Shown here piece after piece: positions 25,246 to 33,190 of a DNA stretch of 64,000 bases. The notes under the pieces were generated by a model. That model was not told where the DNA came from. It ran no database searches and saw only the letters and a list, made by a program, of their open reading frames with translations. Position 1 is the stretch's first letter; each line of letters begins with the position of its first letter. The DNA is from Rhodococcus sp. Leaf278 (GTDB lineage: Bacteria; Actinomycetota; Actinomycetes; Mycobacteriales; Mycobacteriaceae), in the NCBI RefSeq assembly GCF_001426085.1, contig NZ_LMRR01000002.1, forward strand, positions 243,087-307,086, read 5' to 3'. Both the position numbers and the translations under genes were made by a program.

Positions 25246-25671
25246 TCATGCCGTCATGTCGAAAGCGGCGATGACCTTGTTCGGGGTCACCCGAACGATC
25301 AATTCGCCCGGAACACCGTTCCTGGTGCCGAACTCCTCGGCACGCTCGCGGCCCATGTACCGGGCTGCGATCTCGGTTGCGGTGCGAACCAGCTCCGCCG
25401 GGTCCTCGTCGACCGATGCAATTCCCTGCACCTGGACGAAACCGTACGGTGGCTGCTCGAGATCGACGGTCAGGACCACACGGGGGTCTCGGCGGATGGA
25501 CTTGCCCTTGGCCGTGTCCGCACCCGTGTTGAACACGATCTCGTCGCCCTCGACGAGGAACCAGATGGGTGCCACCAGCGGCCTGCCGTCGGAGGCCAGG
25601 TACCCGAGCTTGCCGGTGCGGGTTCCCGCGGAGAGGAACTCACGCACACGCGGATCGGTGATCGACGTCAT
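25246..25671 (-). CDS. PPOX-class F420/FMN-dependent enzyme, Rv1155-like
   Basis: A 141-residue split-barrel flavin/deazaflavin protein of the pyridoxamine 5'-phosphate oxidase-like family. The order of segments matches the actinobacterial F420-binding subgroup: FLSAGTRTGKLGYLASDGRP near the N-terminus, APIWFLVEGDEIVFNT, then GKSIRRDPRVVLTVD and an RYMGRERAEEF helix. Length is typical for a single-domain member. Members reduce or bind F420 or FMN; the physiological substrate is usually unknown and cannot be read here. It lies upstream of the glycerate kinase gene on the same strand, 267 bp away from and codirectional with the synthetase gene, and shows no obvious link to peptide synthesis. 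Confidence 0.85.
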   Translation of the reverse strand: MTSITDPRVREFLSAGTRTGKLGYLASDGRPLVAPIWFLVEGDEIVFNTGADTAKGKSIRRDPRVVLTVDLEQPPYGFVQVQGIASVDEDPAELVRTATEIAARYMGRERAEEFGTRNGVPGELIVRVTPNKVIAAFDMTA

Positions 25672-25709
25672 CGCAGATACGCTACGCGGCTGGGCCGACA
25701 GGATCTGCG
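25672..25709. promoter_or_regulatory. Inverted repeat directly upstream of the PPOX gene
   Basis: Perfect 7-bp arms CGCAGAT and ATCTGCG, separated by 24 bp, abut the ATG of the PPOX gene. The position is compatible with an operator over its promoter. The spacer is long and chance occurrence is possible. Confidence 0.2.
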
Positions 25710-25744
25710 ATCTCGCGTACTTCGGCAGGTCTGCCCGACCCGAC

Positions 25745-26938
25745 TCAGCGGCCCAGGGTCGCTCCGATCAAAATCAATCTCATCGCCCGCTCCGTGGCAT
25801 CGGTCAGAAACTCGGCACCTCGTTCGAGCGCTTCGACCAATTCGACCGGCGAAGGCAGAATGCCGGCAAAGGCGTCGATACCCGAGTCGTAGTTGGCCCG
25901 GGCGTCGAGACCGATGGTGCCCGCGAGCGCGACCACAGGTTTGCCGTGGAGCTTTGCTCGGCGGGCGACCTCCGTGGGGATCTTTCCCTTCGGCGTCTGC
26001 TTGTCGATGGACCCCTCGGCGGTCAACACCAGATCTGCCGTCGATATGAGGCTGTCGAGGTCGACATGATCGAGCATCACCTCGAAGCGCGGTAGGAGCT
26101 CCGCTCGCAGGACCGCCGCCACGCCGGCACCCATCCCGCCCGACGCCCCCGTCCCGGGCCCGGTGCGCAGGTTCAGGCCTCCAGGCCGTGTCGAGACATC
26201 ACGCTCCAACACCTCGGCCCAGCGGTCCATTGCTGCCGACAGCACCTCCACTTGCTCTGGTGTAGCTCCCTTTTGCGGCGCGAAGATTCGGGCCACTCCC
26301 CCGGGTCCACACAGGATGTTGTGCGGATTGCACGCAACCCTGATCTCCACCCCGCTTCCCGGAGCCAGACGTGGATCGAGGCCGGACACATCGATGTGAT
26401 CGAGACGGACCAACTGTCCTCCGCCATCGCCCAACTCGAGGCCGTCCGCATCGAGCAGTCTCACACCGAGCGCCTGGAGCAGTCCCGCGCCGCCGTCCGA
26501 AGTACCGGAATCGCCGCATCCCAACAGTATTCGCTCGGCACCGTAGTCGAGGGCAGCGCGGATGAGCTCACCGACTCCCCGACTCGTGGTGACCGTCGGG
26601 TCTCGCATGTCTCGCGGAACCAGCGACAGGCCGGCAGCCGCCGCCATTTCCACGACCGCGGTGACCGGCCCGTCGGTTCCCAGTAAAGCGAAATGGGAAG
26701 CGACCGGCGCGCCTACCGGTCCGGTCACGACGGCATCGATCACCTTCCCCAGCGTGGCACCGGCAAGTGCACGGGCGGACCCTTCACCCCCGTCCACCAG
26801 GGGAACCGAGCTGACGATGGCGCCGGGCACCACCCGGCGAATACCCGCAGCGATGGCCGATGCGACCTCGTCGGCACCGAGAGATTCCTTGAACCCGGAC
26901 GGGGCGACGACGAAGCGGAGAGGAGTAGAAGAGGGCAT
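25745..26938 (-). CDS. glxK: Glycerate 2-kinase (GlxK/GarK family)
   Basis: A 397-residue kinase that would phosphorylate D-glycerate with ATP, feeding it into glycolysis. The N-terminal VAPSGFKESLGADEVA block, the LLGCGDSGTSDGGAG block near residue 140 and the late TAEGSIDKQTPKGKIP block are hallmarks of the family; the usual arginine in the last block (EGRxDxQT) is serine here. Length agrees with the family. It starts 30 bp downstream of an SLC13-type transporter gene on the same strand, so the two probably form an operon in which the transporter imports glycerate or a related acid and this enzyme uses it. That pairing is inference from position. Confidence 0.9.
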   Translation of the reverse strand: MPSSTPLRFVVAPSGFKESLGADEVASAIAAGIRRVVPGAIVSSVPLVDGGEGSARALAGATLGKVIDAVVTGPVGAPVASHFALLGTDGPVTAVVEMAAAAGLSLVPRDMRDPTVTTSRGVGELIRAALDYGAERILLGCGDSGTSDGGAGLLQALGVRLLDADGLELGDGGGQLVRLDHIDVSGLDPRLAPGSGVEIRVACNPHNILCGPGGVARIFAPQKGATPEQVEVLSAAMDRWAEVLERDVSTRPGGLNLRTGPGTGASGGMGAGVAAVLRAELLPRFEVMLDHVDLDSLISTADLVLTAEGSIDKQTPKGKIPTEVARRAKLHGKPVVALAGTIGLDARANYDSGIDAFAGILPSPVELVEALERGAEFLTDATERAMRLILIGATLGR

Positions 26939-26968
26939 GGTGATCGGTTCCTTGTCGAGTGTGGGAGA

Positions 26969-28468
26969 TCAGGAGATGGGGGTGCCGAGCAGAGGCCACA
27001 CGGCCACGGCGAAGAACAGCACTGTCACCGCGGTCAACGGCGCGAGAAATGCGGACAGCCGCAGTAGGTCCTTCGGTGAATATGTCGGCACACCTTGAAT
27101 TTTGGCGAATATTGCCACCGGCTTCGCCGAGGACGGCATGGTATGACAGAAGCCCGCTGCAGCCGTCGAGGCGAAGGCCGCGGCCACTGGATCGACGCCG
27201 AGCGCCAAAGCTGTGGTCACGACGAGCGGAACGAGGACGGACGAACGCGCCGAGCGAGATTGAATGAGCAGATGGGACGCCACGGACACCACGATCACCA
27301 CCGCAATGAACACCCAGGCCGGTGCCGATCCGATCGGTACCACCGCGAACAACCCGTCCGAGAGCCACCCTGCCGCGCCGGACGTCGTCAGCGCGGTCCC
27401 GAGGGCCAGTGTCGCCGCCATGAACAGCAGCAGCGACCACGGCACGGTCGAGAGAGCCTTTCCGAAGTCGGTGGTACCGAAACGCGGAGAGGTGGAGATC
27501 AACGCACCGAGCAGGGCGATGATGGCCGGGTGCACGCCGTGCAGCGGTTCCGAGCACCACAGTACGATGACCACGGCCAGCAGCGTCGCGGCCCGGTTCT
27601 CCGCGATGGTCAGCGGTCCGGTCACCGGCGTCGGAAGCCGCGACGCCATGTCGGATACGTTCACCGTCAGTGGGATTCGGCGATCCTCACGATCGGTGAA
27701 CAGCACGAGCACGAGTTCCGCTGCGCTATGGCTGCTGACCACGGCCAGCGGTACACCGAGCAGCAACCACGCGGTGAAGCTGATACCGGTGCCCGTCGCA
27801 CTCTCCAGTACCTGGCTGGTGATCAGGTGCGCGCCTGCACCGATGAGGGTCGCCACAGCGGACAGCAAAATTACGGTAGGAAACAGAATTGCCAACGCCC
27901 GCACCACTCGCCTGCGCTCGGCAAGCGCCTGCGCCAACGCCAAGAACACCGGCAGCGCAAGAGCAGCACGGCCCGAGGTCGCCGGAATTGCGAATGCTGT
28001 CACGATGAGTGCGGCCGTCACCAGATGAGCGAGCTGACGCACAGTCCCCGCACCGCTGACGATGAACACTGCTGCGCGCGTTGCCAAACCGGACTCGCGA
28101 ACTCCAGCGGCGATGATGAATGCCGCGATGAGAAGCCAGATGGTCTCCTCGCCGAGGGTATCGAACAGTGCGTCCGTACTCACCACACCGGTCAGCACCA
28201 GAGCCAGTGCGGCACCGAGAGCGACGTAGGTGTCGTCGATCTTGGTGAACACCCAGAGTGCAACAGCTGCGGTGAACACGACGAGCGTCGTCCGTCCCGC
28301 GCTGGGCAACCCTTCTGCCGCTCCGGAGAGCACAGCCAGAAGCGCAAGCAGCGCAACCGAACTCATGATGATTTGAATCACCCGACGGGTCATCAGATCG
28401 CGAAATCGCCACGCCCGCATCGGCTGTGGAAGGGGAGGTGGTTGCGTCCTGAAGCTGACCGTGTTCAT
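26969..28468 (-). CDS. SLC13/DASS-type anion transporter
   Basis: A 499-residue membrane protein with about twelve hydrophobic segments beginning near residue 32. It carries the SLC13-like repeat pattern: two related halves, each with a small-residue-rich re-entrant region (PATSGRAALALPVFLALA in the first half, HTMPSSAKPVAIFAKI in the second). Members move dicarboxylates, citrate, sulfate or small organic acids, often with sodium. The glycerate kinase gene 30 bp downstream makes glycerate or a related acid a reasonable substrate guess, but the sequence does not prove it. The ATG at 28468 has only a weak ribosome site; in-frame ATGs at residues 18 and 25 are alternatives. Phased ATGA repeats just upstream (28492-28531) suggest control by the neighbouring response regulator. 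Confidence 0.8.
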   Translation of the reverse strand: MNTVSFRTQPPPLPQPMRAWRFRDLMTRRVIQIIMSSVALLALLAVLSGAAEGLPSAGRTTLVVFTAAVALWVFTKIDDTYVALGAALALVLTGVVSTDALFDTLGEETIWLLIAAFIIAAGVRESGLATRAAVFIVSGAGTVRQLAHLVTAALIVTAFAIPATSGRAALALPVFLALAQALAERRRVVRALAILFPTVILLSAVATLIGAGAHLITSQVLESATGTGISFTAWLLLGVPLAVVSSHSAAELVLVLFTDREDRRIPLTVNVSDMASRLPTPVTGPLTIAENRAATLLAVVIVLWCSEPLHGVHPAIIALLGALISTSPRFGTTDFGKALSTVPWSLLLFMAATLALGTALTTSGAAGWLSDGLFAVVPIGSAPAWVFIAVVIVVSVASHLLIQSRSARSSVLVPLVVTTALALGVDPVAAAFASTAAAGFCHTMPSSAKPVAIFAKIQGVPTYSPKDLLRLSAFLAPLTAVTVLFFAVAVWPLLGTPIS

Positions 28469-28491
28469 ATCGACCAGTCTCGGACCGACCG

Positions 28492-28531
28492 ATGAAACGG
28501 CGATGAACAGTCCATGAGCGTTCTTTCATGA
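28492..28531 (-). promoter_or_regulatory. Helically phased ATGA/TCAT repeats upstream of the transporter operon
   Basis: On the plus strand ATGA occurs at 28492, 28503, 28514 and 28528, i.e. TCAT on the transcribed sense; the first three are spaced exactly 11 bp. The two nearest the transporter gene extend to TTCATCG. Direct repeats with one-helical-turn spacing are typical of OmpR-family response regulator sites. The array lies 24-63 nt upstream of the SLC13 start. Confidence 0.5.
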
Positions 28532-28541
28532 GCTGCTCGGC

Positions 28542-29201
28542 TCAGGCCAGTCGATACCCCATCCCGCGCACCGTCTCGATTCGGTCGGAACCGATCTTCT
28601 TGCGCAACATACGAACGTACACATCGACGACATTCGAACCGGGGTCGAAATCGTACCCCCATACGTGACTGAGGATCTGCTCGCGCGCGAGCACCTGCCG
28701 TGGGTGACGGAGAAACATCTCGAGCAGAACGAACTCGCGCGCGGTCAGCGACACCACCACACCGTTCACCACCGCACGCCTGGTGAGCAGATCCACAGCC
28801 AGAGAGCCGGATTCCAGAACGGAGACCGAGGGCTCTCGGTCACCGCCGCGCAGACGCAATCGAATACGTGCAAGGAGCTCCTCGAACCGGAACGGCTTGG
28901 TCATGTAGTCGTCCGCTCCGCCTTCGAGTCCGGTCACGGTGTCGTGCACCGAGTCACGGGCAGTCAGGATGATCACGGGAACACCGACACCGGCACCGCG
29001 CAAAGCTGCGATCACCTCGAACCCGTCTTTGCCGGGCAGGCCCAGATCCAGCACGACGAGGTCGAAATCTCCGGTCGTCGCATAGTCGATCGCGGTGATA
29101 CCGTCGGCAACAGTGGTCGTGGTGAAACCGTTGGCCCGCAATCCCTTCTCGATGAAGGACGAGATGCGCTCGTTGTCCTCGGCGATCAATATTCGGCTCA
29201 T
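28542..29201 (-). CDS. OmpR-family response regulator
   Basis: A 219-residue two-domain regulator. The receiver domain (about 1-115) has the acidic pair E8-D9, phosphoacceptor D52 (VVLDLGLPG), a conserved Thr in VIILTARDS and a Lys in TKPF. The C-terminal winged helix (about 125-219) carries LTAREFVLLEMFLRHPRQV and a terminal RGMGYRL, as in PhoB/OmpR proteins. I chose the ATG at 29201 because the receiver fold begins there; the frame extends 30 codons further upstream into the kinase gene. It starts 10 bp after the sensor kinase stop, so the pair is one transcription unit. Probable targets are its own operon and the SLC13 operon, given the shared phased repeats. Confidence 0.93.
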   Translation of the reverse strand: MSRILIAEDNERISSFIEKGLRANGFTTTTVADGITAIDYATTGDFDLVVLDLGLPGKDGFEVIAALRGAGVGVPVIILTARDSVHDTVTGLEGGADDYMTKPFRFEELLARIRLRLRGGDREPSVSVLESGSLAVDLLTRRAVVNGVVVSLTAREFVLLEMFLRHPRQVLAREQILSHVWGYDFDPGSNVVDVYVRMLRKKIGSDRIETVRGMGYRLA

Positions 29202-29211
29202 CGTTCGTCTC

Positions 29212-30702
29212 TCATCGGGCCGGCAGGTCCAGTCCGAATGTCGCACCCGCGCCGGGTCGACTGTCGAGCGTCGCGGCACCGCGATGCCCATCGGCGATTG
29301 CTCGCACGATGCTCAGTCCCAGACCTGCACCCCCACTGTCCGATCGGCTCGAGCCATTACTTCCGCGGGCAAACCGTTCGAAGATGGCTGTCGCATCCGC
29401 GCTGGACACACCGGGACCGGTATCGTTCACCCACAATCGAACTCGGTCTTCGACGAGCTCCGAGCCCACGGTGATCCTGTCGCCGGGCCTGGTGTGCGAT
29501 ACCGCATTCTGCGCCAGCTGAAGCACTGCCTGCGTGACTCGCTGCGGATCGACCCGCACCGAGCCCCTGCCCACGTGCCCCAGTATCCAGTCGCGGTCGG
29601 CGAGCGCCCGCACCTTCGCGTCGATGTCGCGCGTGAGGATCTCGAGGTCCACAGGTTGTCTGTGAACGAAATCCGGCCGCTCGGCTTTGGCAAGAATCAA
29701 CAAGTCCTCCACGATCCGGTTCATTCGGTCCAGTTCGTCGGTGACGAGCCGAACCGTTTCTTCACGCTCGCGTGGATCATCACCCATCAGTTCGAGATGT
29801 CCACGAACGATCGTGATCGGCGTCCGTAGCTCATGGCTCGCGTCGTCCACGAATTGTCGTTGCGCGGCGAACGCGGACTCCAGCCGATCGAGCATGTCGT
29901 TGAACGTGTCGGCGAGTTCGGCGACATCGTCGCGGCCCTCCACCTCGATCCGCCTGGACAGATCGTCCGTGGTGATCTGGGCTGCGGTCCGGCGAACGAG
30001 GCGTACGGGCGCGAGAATCTGCCCGGCCACCACCCAAGCGATACCGCCGGTGAACACCAGTGCCATCAGTGATACCCCGACAACCACGCGAACGGTGTTG
30101 GATACGTCTGCGCGCTCGCGGTCGACGAGGATTCCGATCGCGAACGTCCCGGCCTGGCCCCCGCCCGAAGGTTCTGCCACCTGCTTGGCCCAGGCGACTT
30201 CTCCTTCCGAAGTCTGTGTGGAGCCCACGCTGTCGGGTGAGTCGACAATGGCAGATACGACGGCCGTATCGCTGACCAGATCGCCCGGACCGCTGCGTTC
30301 CTGACGCAGGAGTCGATCGGTGTAGCCGAACAGGATCTCGTCATCGTCCGGGTATTGACGCTGCAGGTGCAACTGGAGCAGATCGGCGACGTTGGTGAAC
30401 GGCAACCCATCGTCCGGGTCGCGGCCGGTCGCAGCGAACTCACTGAACTCGCCGATCTCCTGCTCGAGCGCTACTGCAGTATCTCGCTCGACGTCGGCGA
30501 GAAGAATTGTTCGCACTGCAACGCCCACGGCCAGCATGGCCAGTGCCATCACGAACAACAGCCAGCCCAGGATCCGCACTCGCGCAGGAATACGCGTTCC
30601 TACCCGGGGGCGACGAAGCGCAGGCTCGGGCTCCGGCACCTTCGGCGCGAGCACCTCGGTGCGGGCGTCACTGCCGTCGATCATTTTTTCGGTCGAGTTC
30701 AC
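29212..30702 (-). CDS. Sensor histidine kinase
   Basis: A 496-residue membrane sensor kinase. A cytoplasmic proline-rich N-terminus is followed by TM1 (about 43-68), an extracytoplasmic sensor region (about 69-202, acidic), TM2 (about 203-227), a HAMP linker, HisKA with phosphoacceptor H290 (ASHELRTP), and a HATPase domain with N-box (QNAVSH), DTGPGV and GGAGLGLSIV. The GTG start overlaps the stop of the upstream secreted-protein gene as GTGA, implying translational coupling; an ATG six codons further in is an alternative. The stimulus is unknown. Coupling to a secreted acidic protein raises the possibility that this protein or bound cations are part of signal detection. Confidence 0.92.
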   Translation of the reverse strand: MNSTEKMIDGSDARTEVLAPKVPEPEPALRRPRVGTRIPARVRILGWLLFVMALAMLAVGVAVRTILLADVERDTAVALEQEIGEFSEFAATGRDPDDGLPFTNVADLLQLHLQRQYPDDDEILFGYTDRLLRQERSGPGDLVSDTAVVSAIVDSPDSVGSTQTSEGEVAWAKQVAEPSGGGQAGTFAIGILVDRERADVSNTVRVVVGVSLMALVFTGGIAWVVAGQILAPVRLVRRTAAQITTDDLSRRIEVEGRDDVAELADTFNDMLDRLESAFAAQRQFVDDASHELRTPITIVRGHLELMGDDPREREETVRLVTDELDRMNRIVEDLLILAKAERPDFVHRQPVDLEILTRDIDAKVRALADRDWILGHVGRGSVRVDPQRVTQAVLQLAQNAVSHTRPGDRITVGSELVEDRVRLWVNDTGPGVSSADATAIFERFARGSNGSSRSDSGGAGLGLSIVRAIADGHRGAATLDSRPGAGATFGLDLPAR

Positions 30703-31145
30703 CCGTCGTCATCTTCCGCATCGTCGTCGCCGCCCAAATCGTCCTGGTTGCCGACGTCGTCATCATCATCCCCGTCCGGCAGAACTTCCACGGGCGGCGG
30801 GGCCGGCACGACGATGGACTGCGGTACAGCCGGAGGGTCCGCTGCAGCAGGGGCCGTCCCTCCTGCAGAACCCGTGTCGACAGAAGGGCCCGCGGTGGCC
30901 GGTGGGGCTCCGGTAGTCGGCGAGGCTCCGGTAGTCAGCGAGGCTCCGGTAGTCGGCGAGGCTCCGGTAGTCGGCGAGGCTGCGGTAGTCGACGGTGCAG
31001 CGCTCGACGCCGCGACCCCGACTGTGACTCGCGGCTCGAAGCTCGGCGGCTGTGGGGTGTCGGCGAGCACGGTACTCGCGAGCGCTACGCCTACCGGCAC
31101 GATCACCACGGCCGCCAGGACTGCGATCTTGGGTGCGAACTTCAC
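30699..31145 (-). CDS. Secreted acidic repeat protein co-transcribed with the two-component system
   Basis: A predicted secreted protein of 148 residues; I recognise no family. From the GTG at 31145 it has a short basic N-terminus and a hydrophobic core (IAVLAAVVIVPVGVALAS), i.e. a signal peptide or N-terminal anchor with no lipobox cysteine. The middle is a Pro/Thr/Ala/Ser region with hexapeptide repeats of the type SPTTGA. The end is strongly acidic (DGDDDDDVGNQDDLGGDDDAEDDDG-like, given here in part). The frame extends to an ATG at 31205, but the phased regulatory repeats at 31179-31193 would then fall inside the gene, so I prefer GTG. The stop overlaps the kinase start by 4 nt. A cell-wall-spanning cation-binding accessory to the sensor kinase is a speculation. 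Confidence 0.75.
   Translation of the reverse strand: MKFAPKIAVLAAVVIVPVGVALASTVLADTPQPPSFEPRVTVGVAASSAAPSTTAASPTTGASPTTGASLTTGASPTTGAPPATAGPSVDTGSAGGTAPAAADPPAVPQSIVVPAPPPVEVLPDGDDDDDVGNQDDLGGDDDAEDDDG
30913..30984. repeat. 18-bp tandem repeat inside the secreted protein gene
   Basis: Four 18-bp units starting at 30913, 30931, 30949 and 30967, near-identical (GTAGTCGGCGAGGCTCCG and one- or two-base variants), with a decayed fifth copy after them and a partial copy before. They encode the SPTTGA-type hexapeptide. Copy number would be prone to slippage while keeping the frame. Confidence 0.9.
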
Positions 31146-31178
31146 ATCACCACATTCGCTTCGATGTGTGAGACGACG

Positions 31179-31193
31179 ATGAAGGCAACATGA
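31179..31193 (-). promoter_or_regulatory. Phased ATGA pair upstream of the two-component operon
   Basis: ATGA at 31179 and 31190 (TCAT on the sense strand), exactly 11 bp apart, 34 nt before the preferred GTG start. The spacing and core match the array in front of the SLC13 operon (28492-28531), suggesting autoregulation by the OmpR-family regulator. Confidence 0.45.
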
Positions 31194-31248
31194 GTAGATT
31201 TTCATCTTCGCCCCGAGGCCGAACTCGCAAGCCGCCGGATCCTGGTGA

Positions 31249-32703
31249 CTAGACCGCTGCGTGGGTCAGCGCGCCTGCACAGATCGTGGCCCTGATCTCC
31301 GTGTCCACGAGATCGCGAACCGTCCGGTGCTCAGGATGCTCGACGAGTACGACGATGTCTGCCGCGTCTCCCACTCCGAGGGCCCCACGACCACCGCAGG
31401 CGGCCTGCAGCGCGACGTCCAGGGGCACAGCCTCCTCGGGAAACCACGCCGGTCGGTCGTCGTCGGTTCGAAATACCGCCGCAGCGACCCCGGCCAACGG
31501 CTCGGGCGGACTGACCGGGGCGTCGGAGCCGAAGAGCAGCCTCGCACCGCTGCGATGGAGCGTTCCGTAGCCGTACGCCACCGAGCGCCGGCCGGACCAC
31601 AGATTCTCCGCGATCTCGCGATCGGACATGGCGTGCTGCGGCTGCACCGAGGCCGCGACACCCAGTTCGGCGAAACGTCCGATGTCCTCTGGAAGGATCT
31701 GCTGCGCATGCTCGATTCGTCCCCCGCAGCCGGCCCGCTCGAACGCGTCGAGTGCGATGCTGTTGGCGCGGTCGCCGATTGCATGGATCGCCGGCACGAT
31801 GCCATTGCGCGACGCCCGCGACACGAGCTCGAAGAGACTGTCCTGGGTCTCGAGCAACAGACCGTAGGCGTCGTCGCCGTCGACGCCCGGGTAACGGTCG
31901 TGGCAGCAGGCCGTTCTGGTGTTGAGTGAACCGTCGAGCATCACCTTGAGCGGTCCGCGCCTGATCAACTCCGAGAGCGCCGAGACGTCACCGGTTCGCT
32001 CGCCGCGTTCGATTGCCTCGTCGAGCCACTGCGGCCATACCGTCGTATCGACGCGTACCGCGGGAGAACCGGCCGACAGGCGTCGATCCCAGACGGTCCT
32101 GTTGTCCGCGAACTCGAAATCGACGACGCCGGTGACTCCGCGGACCGCCAGCGCTGCGGTGGCGTCGAGTACGGCCCGATCGAGTTCCGCCGGGTCTTCC
32201 TGTTCCTCGAGTGCCATGACCGCTTCGAGGCCGTCGACATCGCGGAGCACCCCGGTGGGGTGATCGATTCCCAGATCTGCGAGCAATGCCGGGCTCAGCC
32301 ACAGCGTGTGCAGGTCCATGCTCGTCATGGCCACCCGGGCACCAGGCAGTGCATTCTCTAGCAGATCCTTGTGCGGCTCCTCGGGCCACTGTGCGTCCCG
32401 GAAGCCGTTGGCGCGCAACACCGAATCGCCTGCTGTCCGCGCATAGGGATACACCAGTGCGACGGCATCGGCCGCCGACATGGCCGGCCCGACGTCGATA
32501 CGCCGACGCGCCGCCGCCCATTGAGTCAGGTGTACGTGGCTGTCCACGAACCCGGGCAGGGCAACGCCACCTCCCCCGTCGAGCACCTCGACACCGGCAC
32601 TACGTGCACTGCGGGCGGGGACGATCGACGCGATGACCGAGCCGACGAGTTCGATGTCGAAGAGCACGCCGGAACCATCCAGTGCGACGTTGGCGATAAT
32701 CAC
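31249..32703 (-). CDS. YtcJ-like amidohydrolase (amidohydrolase family 3)
   Basis: A 484-residue metal-dependent hydrolase. The metal site is visible: HVH in GFVDSHVHLTQW near residue 56, a central HAIGDRAN block, RIEHAQ and a late FGSDAPVSPPEP with the conserved Asp. These are the motifs of the YtcJ/N-substituted formamide deformylase-like branch. The substrate cannot be read from sequence; the family cleaves amides, formamides and related C-N bonds. It uses a GTG start at 32703 and is divergent from the hot-dog thioesterase gene with only 52 bp between the start codons. It ends 103 bp upstream of the secreted protein gene on the same strand. Confidence 0.85.
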   Translation of the reverse strand: MIIANVALDGSGVLFDIELVGSVIASIVPARSARSAGVEVLDGGGGVALPGFVDSHVHLTQWAAARRRIDVGPAMSAADAVALVYPYARTAGDSVLRANGFRDAQWPEEPHKDLLENALPGARVAMTSMDLHTLWLSPALLADLGIDHPTGVLRDVDGLEAVMALEEQEDPAELDRAVLDATAALAVRGVTGVVDFEFADNRTVWDRRLSAGSPAVRVDTTVWPQWLDEAIERGERTGDVSALSELIRRGPLKVMLDGSLNTRTACCHDRYPGVDGDDAYGLLLETQDSLFELVSRASRNGIVPAIHAIGDRANSIALDAFERAGCGGRIEHAQQILPEDIGRFAELGVAASVQPQHAMSDREIAENLWSGRRSVAYGYGTLHRSGARLLFGSDAPVSPPEPLAGVAAAVFRTDDDRPAWFPEEAVPLDVALQAACGGRGALGVGDAADIVVLVEHPEHRTVRDLVDTEIRATICAGALTHAAV

Positions 32704-32755
32704 CCCTGGGACTCTAGAGCGTCGCCATCGTCGGCGCGCATGCCATCCTCTAGCA

Positions 32756-33190
32756 ATGAAAACAGAGCCGACCGGACCCGTCGGATATCACGCGACCGTC
32801 ACCGTGCGCTGGTCGGACATGGACGCATTTGCGCACATCAATCACGCCCGCATGGTCACCTTGCTCGAAGAGGCGCGTATCGAATGGCTGCTCAGTGAGG
32901 GCGAGGCGAACGAGAGCTTGATCAAGAGTGCGTTGATCGCGAATGTGACCATCGCATACAAGAAACCGCTTCGGCACTCGGACGGCCCACTCGACGTCAC
33001 ACTCTGGTTCGAGAAGGTGCGCGCCGTCGACTTCACCATCGGATACGAGGGGCGGGCCGCAGGCGCAGCACCGGATTCGCCACCGGCTGTGGTGGCGACC
33101 ACCCGGATGGCGATGGTCGACGTCGGTGCCGAGACCTTGCGCCGCATCGCGCCGGAAGAAAAGGCCTATCTCGCCCGCTGGACTCGCTGA
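32756..33190 (+). CDS. Hot-dog fold acyl-CoA thioesterase (4HBT/YbgC-like)
   Basis: A 144-residue thioesterase of the 4-hydroxybenzoyl-CoA thioesterase type. The catalytic region VRWSDMDAFAHINHARM, with the conserved Asp and His-containing loop, lies near residues 17-33, followed by LEEARIEWL. I chose the ATG at 32756 because homology begins there; the frame extends 41 codons upstream into the divergent amidohydrolase gene. It would hydrolyse an acyl-CoA in the cytoplasm; the chain specificity is unknown. Its 3' end overlaps the convergent acetoacetyl-CoA synthetase gene by 25 bp. Confidence 0.85.
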   Translation: MKTEPTGPVGYHATVTVRWSDMDAFAHINHARMVTLLEEARIEWLLSEGEANESLIKSALIANVTIAYKKPLRHSDGPLDVTLWFEKVRAVDFTIGYEGRAAGAAPDSPPAVVATTRMAMVDVGAETLRRIAPEEKAYLARWTR

